Position numbers and translations under genes: made by a program. From Cytophagales bacterium (GTDB lineage: Bacteria > Bacteroidota > Bacteroidia > Cytophagales > Cyclobacteriaceae), in NCBI GenBank assembly GCA_029262935.1, contig JAJCYK010000240.1, positions 1 to 11,501 of the forward strand: a stretch of 11,501 nucleotides of DNA. Direction: 5' to 3'. The stretch's first letter is position 1; every line of letters starts with the position of its first letter. The notes beneath the pieces were generated by a model. That model ran no database searches, was not told the origin of the DNA, and saw nothing but the letters and a program-made list of their open reading frames with translations. Of the stretch, positions 6,402-11,501 are shown one piece after another.

Positions 6402-7433
6402 TTATGGAGTATTTACCTGAGTCTCTTGCCGATTTTTCACTAGATCTAGGGCTGAAAACAACGCCGCTCTAAAGGAACTCTCGTCAGCTTTGTTCTTACC
6501 AGCTAAGGCATAAGCAGTTCCGTGGTCGGGGCTAGTACGAATTACCGGAAGGCCGGCTGTGTAATTTACCCCAGTACCAAAGGACAGAGATTTGAAGGGA
6601 ATTAAGCCCTGGTCGTGATACATAGCCAAAACGGCATCATAATTATGGTATTGCTGTGACCCGAAAAACCCATCCGCAGGAAAAGGACCAAACACTAGTT
6701 GGCCATTATTTTTTAAATCATTTAATAAAGGTTCCAATAATTCCTGTTCTTCATTACCCAGTAAGCCTTGATCTCCTGAATGAGGGTTTAACCCCAAAAC
6801 AGCAATCTTTGGTTTAATAATATTAAAATCTTGCTGCAAACTTTTAGTTAAAATCCTCAATTTATCACGAATACCTTGCTCAGTAATACTGGTAGCCACT
6901 TTACTCAAAGGAATGTGTCCGGTTACTACCCCAATCCTCAAGTTTTCACTTATCATCAACATCAACCCTTGGGATTGTTGACTTTTACTGATTAAGTATT
7001 CTGTATGCCCTGGAAATTCAAAAGACTCCTGTTGCATGGTCTTCTTATTAATGGGAGCGGTTACCAGGGCATCCAGCCTTCCTTCTAACAAGTCGTCTGT
7101 AGCCTGCTCTAAACTCAAAAAAGCATATTTTCCAGCCTCTTCAGTCGCTTTTCCGGGTCTTATAACTACATTTTCTTCCCAACAGTTGACCACGTTTACT
7201 ACTCCAGGCTTAAAGGCTTCTGATGGTAAAAGCTGATGGTAAGAGAAAGATTCCGCTTCCAGCTGTTTGCGATAGAATGAAACAATCTTAGCACTTCCAT
7301 ATATTATCGGGGTGGCAATAGCCAAAAACCTATCGTCAGATAGTGTCTTAATAATTACCTCTGGTCCAATCCCATTCATGTCACCTAAGGATATTCCTAT
7401 ATAAGGTAGTTTTCGATCTGATGGTGGTTTCAT
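6402..7433 (-). CDS. pdxA: 4-hydroxythreonine-4-phosphate dehydrogenase
   Basis: PdxA oxidises 4-phosphohydroxy-L-threonine with NAD to the aminoketone that PdxJ joins with deoxyxylulose phosphate, in the DXP-independent-of-PdxS route to pyridoxal phosphate. Numbered from the ATG at 7433 it has 343 residues. The three metal-binding histidines are visible: H143 in PGHTEYL, H173 in VTGHIPLS, and H273 in AMYHDQGLIPFK. GISLGDMNGIGPEV near the N-terminus and GTGVNYTAGLPVIRTSPDHGT near the C-terminus are family signatures. Starts at ATG 7466 (11 more residues) or TTG 7496 (21 more) are possible, but MKPPSDRKLPYIGIS fits the family best. It is divergent from rsmA and lies 66 bases upstream of yceD, with a separate promoter between. 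Confidence 0.94.
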   Translation of the reverse strand: MKPPSDRKLPYIGISLGDMNGIGPEVIIKTLSDDRFLAIATPIIYGSAKIVSFYRKQLEAESFSYHQLLPSEAFKPGVVNVVNCWEENVVIRPGKATEEAGKYAFLSLEQATDDLLEGRLDALVTAPINKKTMQQESFEFPGHTEYLISKSQQSQGLMLMISENLRIGVVTGHIPLSKVATSITEQGIRDKLRILTKSLQQDFNIIKPKIAVLGLNPHSGDQGLLGNEEQELLEPLLNDLKNNGQLVFGPFPADGFFGSQQYHNYDAVLAMYHDQGLIPFKSLSFGTGVNYTAGLPVIRTSPDHGTAYALAGKNKADESSFRAALFSALDLVKNRQETQVNTP

Positions 7434-7475
7434 GGCCACTTGTGCTTGTGAGGTATTGTCGTACATTTGAAGGGA

Positions 7476-7488
7476 CAAATTAAGTTTT
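7476..7488. promoter_or_regulatory. Possible overlapping divergent -7 elements for pdxA and rsmA
   Basis: The gap between pdxA and rsmA holds near-matches to TAnnTTTG on both strands: TTAATTTG on the minus strand (7483-7476) and TAAGTTTT on the plus strand (7481-7488), one mismatch each. A TTG at 7456-7458 sits 22 bases upstream of the plus-strand box. If both work, the promoters overlap back to back. Matches are inexact. Confidence 0.3.
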
Positions 7489-7506
7489 TTATTCAACTAA
7501 TGTGAG

Positions 7507-8286
7507 ATGGTCCGGGCAAAAAAACATTTAGGACAACATTTTCTTAAAAACCATTCAATTGCCCAAAACATCACTCAGGCATTAACGGGATTTTCAGGTT
7601 ATGACAAGATATTGGAAATTGGCCCAGGTACTGGTGTGCTTACTCAATATTTGTTAAAGAATAAGGACTTTACTACTTGGATGATTGACATTGATACCGA
7701 GTCGATTCGATATCTACACGAGAAATTTCCAGAATCATCTCCTAGAATCGTTGAAGGAGATTATTTAAGACAAACTCCAGATGCATTGAAAAATCAGATT
7801 TATGGTGTGGTTGGAAATTTTCCGTATCGCATATCTTCCCAAATTTTTTTCAAGATTCTTGACACACCCCAACAAGTGCCGGAAATCGTATGTATGCTGC
7901 AAAAGGAAGTTGCCGAAAGATTGGCAGCAAACCCTGGTACTAAAAAATATGGGATTCTAAGCGTGCTATTGCAGGCTTATTACCGAATAGAATACTTGTT
8001 TGAGGTTGGTCCTGAGAACTTCGTGCCACCACCAAAGGTGGACTCCGCAGTTATACGACTACAAACATTAAATAAGCCCCATCTGGGTTGTGACGAAACA
8101 ATATTTAGAAGGTTGGTAAAACAGGGTTTTCAAAATCGGAGAAAAACTTTGCGCAACGCTTTAAAACCATTTAATTTGCCGGCAGAGGTTAGCAGCCAGA
8201 TAATTCTGGATCGCAGAGCTGAGCAGTTGACCGTAGAGGAGTATGTCTCATTAACAAAAATTATCACCCCATTTTGGAACCAGTAA
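7507..8286 (+). CDS. rsmA: 16S rRNA dimethyladenosine transferase
   Basis: RsmA (KsgA) uses S-adenosylmethionine to dimethylate two adjacent adenines in helix 45 of 16S rRNA during late 30S maturation. The 259-residue length is typical. The start MVRAKKHLGQHFLKN carries the family's K-x-LGQ(H/N)F motif. SAM-binding motif I is EIGPGTG at 37-43, an acidic residue at D61 or D63 would bind ribose, and catalytic motif IV is NFPY at 104-107. QKEVAERL at 132-139 and NFVPPPKVDSAV at 171-182 are conserved, and NRRKTLRN at 210-217 marks the C-terminal RNA-binding part. The ATG at 7507 is in the right place. Its 3' end overlaps mgtE by 13 bases. Confidence 0.97.
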   Translation: MVRAKKHLGQHFLKNHSIAQNITQALTGFSGYDKILEIGPGTGVLTQYLLKNKDFTTWMIDIDTESIRYLHEKFPESSPRIVEGDYLRQTPDALKNQIYGVVGNFPYRISSQIFFKILDTPQQVPEIVCMLQKEVAERLAANPGTKKYGILSVLLQAYYRIEYLFEVGPENFVPPPKVDSAVIRLQTLNKPHLGCDETIFRRLVKQGFQNRRKTLRNALKPFNLPAEVSSQIILDRRAEQLTVEEYVSLTKIITPFWNQ

Positions 8287-9635
8287 ATCAATTTGAGCTA
8301 TCAAAGGAGTTCCTAGACCGTTTTGGTGAAGCGATCGAGGCAAATGATGATCAATTTGTCAAAGAGAGTCTTCAGGGTGTTAACCCTGCCGATATAAGTG
8401 CCTTGTTACACGAATTTGATGAGCAAGAATCCAAATATGTACTGGGGTTGATTGATGTTGAAACCGGAGCGGAAATCATCAATGGTTTGGATGGAGATAC
8501 TAGAATACAATTCCTAAAGGAATTTGATATTAGTGAAATCTCTACATACATCAATTATTTAGATAGCGATGATGCCGCAGATATCGTTAATGGGCTGCCC
8601 ATAAAGATTAGGGAAAGGGTCATAGACAGTCTGGAAAATGAGGAAAAAGCGGCCAATGTACTCGACCTGCTACGCTACGATGAGGACTGTGCCGGTGGAC
8701 TCATGGCGAAAGAGCTAATAAAGGCCAATGCCAAATGGACCATTGGAAAGACCATTGAAGAAATTCGCAGGCAAGCAGAAGATGTCCAGAAGGTGTACGC
8801 TATTTATGTTGTGGATGACCGGGACAAGTTACTGGGCCGGGTGTCACTAAAGCGCATCGTATTGGCCGAGGATCATGTCAAAGTCTCCGCAATTTACGAT
8901 CAGGATGTAGTTTCTGTTGAAACCTATCAGGATGAAGTAGAAGTGGCATCATTAATGAGTAAATATGACTTGGAGGCATTACCTGTGATCAACCTACAAG
9001 GGAAGTTAGTAGGTCGGATTACCATCGATGATATTGTGGATGTAATCACCGAAATGGCCGAGCAAGAACGTCAATTAATGGCCGGTATTTCAGAAGATGT
9101 TGAAGAAGACGATAGCGTATGGATGTTGACCCGGGCTCGATTACCGTGGTTGGTTATCGGAATGATTGGAGGTTTGTTGGGAGCCTTATTTATGGAAACT
9201 TTTGAAAACAACATTAACTTTACGCTAACATTTTTCATACCGCTGATTATGGCAACTGGAGGCAATGTAGGCATCCAGTCTTCCACGTTGGTAGTCCAGG
9301 GGCTGGCTAATAAAACAGCTTTTTCACAAACTACTGCTAAACGTTTGTGGAAAGTATTTTGGGTGGCTATTTTAAATGGAGTGCTGTTAGCCGCCATGGT
9401 GTTGTTAGGCGTGCAATTCCTGTTAGGGAATGAATTTAAACTGGCCTTGGTGGTTTCAATTGCTTTGCTAAGTGTGGTGCTGTTGGCTTCCTTTATGGGA
9501 ACCGCTACACCGCTGATCCTGGATAAGTTTGGTATTAACCCCGCTCTTGCTTCTGGCCCGTTTATTACTACAGCCAATGACTTGCTGGGTCTAGCAGTCT
9601 ATTTCGGAGTTGCTCATTTGTTATACTCGATCTAA
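8274..9635 (+). CDS. mgtE: MgtE family magnesium transporter
   Basis: MgtE is a homodimeric, Mg2+-gated inner-membrane channel for magnesium uptake. This 453-residue protein has the full plan: an acidic N-domain (about 8-135), two CBS domains (about 145-200 and 205-262), a connecting helix rich in acidic residues (about 262-282), and five hydrophobic segments from 290 to 451. The pore-forming signatures are present: GGNVGIQSST at 329-338 and NPALASGPFITTANDLLG at 422-439, with D436 equivalent to the selectivity aspartate of the Thermus protein. The start is a TTG at 8274 within the end of rsmA; no ATG occurs in frame until past residue 140, and the first residues (NQFELSKEFLDRF) align with family starts, so TTG initiation with coupling to rsmA is likely. 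No Shine-Dalgarno or M-box leader is seen. Confidence 0.95.
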   Translation: MEPVNQFELSKEFLDRFGEAIEANDDQFVKESLQGVNPADISALLHEFDEQESKYVLGLIDVETGAEIINGLDGDTRIQFLKEFDISEISTYINYLDSDDAADIVNGLPIKIRERVIDSLENEEKAANVLDLLRYDEDCAGGLMAKELIKANAKWTIGKTIEEIRRQAEDVQKVYAIYVVDDRDKLLGRVSLKRIVLAEDHVKVSAIYDQDVVSVETYQDEVEVASLMSKYDLEALPVINLQGKLVGRITIDDIVDVITEMAEQERQLMAGISEDVEEDDSVWMLTRARLPWLVIGMIGGLLGALFMETFENNINFTLTFFIPLIMATGGNVGIQSSTLVVQGLANKTAFSQTTAKRLWKVFWVAILNGVLLAAMVLLGVQFLLGNEFKLALVVSIALLSVVLLASFMGTATPLILDKFGINPALASGPFITTANDLLGLAVYFGVAHLLYSI

Positions 9636-9642
9636 GATTTCC

Positions 9643-10590
9643 ATGATCAAATGTATCATAATTGATAAGATGCACACCGACATGGTGCCGGGATTACAGG
9701 AGCTTGGGTATCACGTCGACTACCGGCCTGATGTCACCCGGGAAGAATTACTATTGGTTATTGGGGAGTATCAAGGGTTGATTGTGCGCAGTAAGACAAT
9801 AATAGACCAGGCTTTCTTAGAGCATTCGAAGCAGTTGCAATTTGTAGCACGCGCTGGTGCGGGCTTAGATAATCTGGATGAGATAGCATTGAAGCAAAGA
9901 GGCATAGCGGTGGTTAATGCACCAGAGGGAAATCGAGATTCCTTGGCGGAACATGCCCTCGGTATGCTGTTATGTTTACTACACCAACTGCCCTGGGCAC
10001 ACCAATCTGTACGGTCTGGGGCCTGGCAGCGCGAGACTTTTAGAGGCACTGAACTAGGTGGAAAGACCATAGGGTTAATAGGTTACGGTCATATGGGGCA
10101 AGCTTTTGCCAAAAGACTTCATTCCTTCAATTGTCGCATTGAGGTATACGACAAATACCTAAAAGGTTTTGGCACCGATAAAGTGATTGAATCTCGTCTT
10201 TCAAACCTTTTTGATTCCTGTGATGTGATAAGCCTACATGTACCTTTAACCGAGGAAACACGGGGATTTTACAATTATTCCTTTTTTCAGAGTTTTAAAA
10301 AGCCTTTAATACTAGTTAACACGGCTCGCGGTGAGATTCTTCCGTTGGAAGATTTAAGAAGGTTACTTGATGAAGGCAAGGTGCTGCAGGTGGCTCTGGA
10401 TGTTCTGGAACACGAACCAATCAGTCAACTATATGATAGTCAAAAAGATACGTTTAATTATCTAGTAAATTCATCACGTGTTTTAATGTCACCTCATGTT
10501 GCAGGATGGAGTCTTGAATCCTATCAACGAATCAATTCAATATTGATAAAAAAAATAGCGGCCCTACAAGCCTCAGGGACCATAGATTGA
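9643..10590 (+). CDS. NAD-dependent D-2-hydroxyacid dehydrogenase family protein
   Basis: This 315-residue cytoplasmic enzyme belongs to the D-isomer-specific 2-hydroxyacid dehydrogenases, which oxidise or reduce 2-hydroxy/2-oxo acids with NAD(H). The NAD-binding loop is GLIGYGHMG (residues 144-152), with D170 at the end of the second strand expected to favour NAD over NADP. The catalytic residues are in place: R229 in VNTARGE, E258 in LDVLEHEP, and H285 in MSPHVAGWS. Substrate-side residues ARAGAGLDN (69-77) resemble phosphoglycerate dehydrogenase, so serine synthesis is possible, but there is no C-terminal ACT domain and the true substrate cannot be read. The ATG at 9643 lies 7 bases after mgtE; an in-frame TTG at 9610 would overlap mgtE and adds residues unlike the family. 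It is probably co-transcribed with rsmA and mgtE. Confidence 0.9.
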   Translation: MIKCIIIDKMHTDMVPGLQELGYHVDYRPDVTREELLLVIGEYQGLIVRSKTIIDQAFLEHSKQLQFVARAGAGLDNLDEIALKQRGIAVVNAPEGNRDSLAEHALGMLLCLLHQLPWAHQSVRSGAWQRETFRGTELGGKTIGLIGYGHMGQAFAKRLHSFNCRIEVYDKYLKGFGTDKVIESRLSNLFDSCDVISLHVPLTEETRGFYNYSFFQSFKKPLILVNTARGEILPLEDLRRLLDEGKVLQVALDVLEHEPISQLYDSQKDTFNYLVNSSRVLMSPHVAGWSLESYQRINSILIKKIAALQASGTID

Positions 10591-10604
10591 TGGATTGAGT
10601 TAGC

Positions 10605-10691
10605 TTATAATACCTGTAAGGTTTCCAATTATAATACCGGGTATTTGCTGTATTATACCCCTATATTTATCACCCGAATATTTGGAAACCT
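10605..10691. repeat. Nested direct and inverted repeats between genes
   Basis: TTATAATACC occurs twice in direct orientation (10605-10614 and 10629-10638). Its inverted form GTATTATA (10650-10657) pairs perfectly with TATAATAC at 10630-10637. AATACCGGGTATT (10633-10645) is itself a dyad. An outer 10-bp perfect inverted repeat, AGGTTTCCAA (10619-10628) and TTGGAAACCT (10682-10691), encloses most of this. It fills the gap after the dehydrogenase and ends 13 bases before the next gene. It may be a complex terminator or an operator for the pentapeptide-repeat gene; there is no clear U-tract, so neither is certain. Confidence 0.6.
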
Positions 10692-10704
10692 AAGTTAAAA
10701 GAAT

Positions 10705-11501
10705 TTGATCAAGAATGTTACCAGGATTGGCCAGTACATCCTCGAGAAACCCATATTAACCTCATTCCTGGTTTTACTAGGACTGTCGGTGGTCGTGATT
10801 TCGCTAAGCCTTCCGCACTATATCCACCGTTTTGAGGTGTTTTTCCCACAGATTTTAGTTGAAGCTCATGGTATGCTATTTGATGTGGCCATAATAGGTA
10901 TACTGATATTTTGGCTAAATAAAATAGGAGAGGAGCGCCTTCGCATAAAGACTTACAAAGATGAAATTGATGATTTCCGATTATGGGAGTCAGATGAAGC
11001 AGCCTTTAGGACTGTAGGTAATATTAAACGCCTCAATCAGAATAAGATATACAACATCAATTTGGTAAACTGTTTCTTGGCCAGAACCAATTTAAGTCAT
11101 GTGAATCTTACCGGGTCCAACTTGAACAGTTGCAACCTGAGTAATTCCAATATGGTGGGTTGCAGTTTGGAAGGGGCACGGCTAAATCAAACCAATTTCG
11201 ACAATGCCCAATTAAACCAAGTAAATCTGCAGCAATCGTTTGCCAGCGGGGCTAGCTTTAAAGATGCCGTATTGATAAAGGCTAACTTTGAAAACGCCTT
11301 TTTAATAAAAACGGATTTTACGAATGCGTTTATGATGGAGGCAAACTTGAAAGGATGTCACGTCACTGGAGCTCATTTTGATAACGCCAATTTGTATAAA
11401 GCTGACTTAAGGGGTATCCGAGGCCTGGACTTAGACAACCTTTCAAAAGCAAAGACACTGTTCATGGCCAAGTTTGACAAAGATGTTGAAGAAAAGCTAT
11501 T
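10705..11501 (+). CDS. Membrane-anchored pentapeptide-repeat protein (partial at right edge)
   Basis: The frame starting at TTG 10705 stays open to the window edge, giving at least 265 residues. Hydrophobic segments at about 18-36 and 55-72 look like two transmembrane helices, separated by a short loop; a charged linker (about 73-112, NKIGEERLRIKTYKDEIDD) follows. From about 117 to 236 the sequence shows pentapeptide repeats of the A(D/N)LXX type, for example VNLTG, SNLNS, TNFDN, ANFEN, TDFTN, ANLKG and ADLRG, which fold into a right-handed quadrilateral beta helix. The role is unknown; such proteins are often scaffolds. The start is inferred: an in-frame stop lies at 10696-10698, no ATG occurs in frame before residue 57, and starting there would lose the first helix. 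The C-terminus is outside the window. Confidence 0.8.
   Translation, partial: MIKNVTRIGQYILEKPILTSFLVLLGLSVVVISLSLPHYIHRFEVFFPQILVEAHGMLFDVAIIGILIFWLNKIGEERLRIKTYKDEIDDFRLWESDEAAFRTVGNIKRLNQNKIYNINLVNCFLARTNLSHVNLTGSNLNSCNLSNSNMVGCSLEGARLNQTNFDNAQLNQVNLQQSFASGASFKDAVLIKANFENAFLIKTDFTNAFMMEANLKGCHVTGAHFDNANLYKADLRGIRGLDLDNLSKAKTLFMAKFDKDVEEKL

Noticed and set aside
8240..8274. Magnesium riboswitch ahead of mgtE.
   Set aside because: mgtE begins inside rsmA, so there is no untranslated leader of sufficient length for an M-box.
9071..10070. Minus-strand open frames opposite mgtE and the dehydrogenase.
   Set aside because: They lie antisense to well-supported genes and show no recognisable domain.
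1..11501. Mobile elements, CRISPR arrays, tRNA or rRNA genes, and defence genes.
   Set aside because: No transposase, integrase, regularly spaced repeats, cloverleaf or rRNA sequence was seen; the genes are housekeeping with even composition.

Overview
The window looks like core chromosome of a member of the Bacteroidota, probably a flavobacterium-like or cryomorph-like marine lineage, with moderate to low GC. Four things point there: the gene order yceD-rpmF-plsX-fabH-efp-accB-accC, a DUF3109 gene of the Bacteroides/Flavobacterium type, almost no Shine-Dalgarno sequences, and two exact matches to the Bacteroidota -7 promoter element TAnnTTTG placed just upstream of ATG starts. I see no mobile element, tRNA, rRNA or CRISPR array, and no sign of an accessory island. 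The lineage call rests on gene content and promoter style only.

Layout. Positions 1-30 (minus) carry the first ten codons of what is probably a UvrD/PcrA-type helicase running off the left edge. Positions 31-415 hold no protein gene. Instead, about 148-398 is rich in exact hairpins and ends in a strong intrinsic terminator, which suggests a structured noncoding RNA on the plus strand; its family is not recognised. Converging on that terminator is a basic 49-residue small protein gene (416-565, minus). Divergent from it is a DUF3109 gene (623-1183, plus), whose promoter -7 box lies 9 nt before its ATG.

Positions 1186-6335 (minus) form one compact operon, read right to left: yceD/DUF177, rpmF (L32), plsX, fabH, efp, accB, accC. 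Its gaps are 4 to 53 nt and an exact -7 box sits 21 nt before yceD. It joins ribosome assembly (YceD, L32) and translation of polyproline stretches (EF-P) with the entry steps of fatty-acid and phospholipid synthesis: biotin carboxylase and its carrier make the carboxybiotin used for malonyl-CoA, FabH starts chain elongation, and PlsX makes acyl-phosphate for membrane lipid. pdxA (vitamin B6 synthesis) lies upstream on the same strand.

From 7507 the plus strand carries rsmA, mgtE (overlapping rsmA by 13 nt) and a D-2-hydroxyacid dehydrogenase 7 nt after mgtE, which together look like one transcript. A 114-nt gap full of direct and inverted repeats follows. Then comes a two-helix membrane protein with a long pentapeptide-repeat domain (10705 to the right edge), probably starting at TTG.

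Most of the window is ordinary housekeeping sequence. The parts that deserve a second look are the unassigned structured RNA with its neighbouring small protein, the nested repeats at 10605-10691, the 11-bp hairpin inside the end of accC, and the membrane-anchored pentapeptide-repeat protein. I do not see a clearly new multi-gene system.
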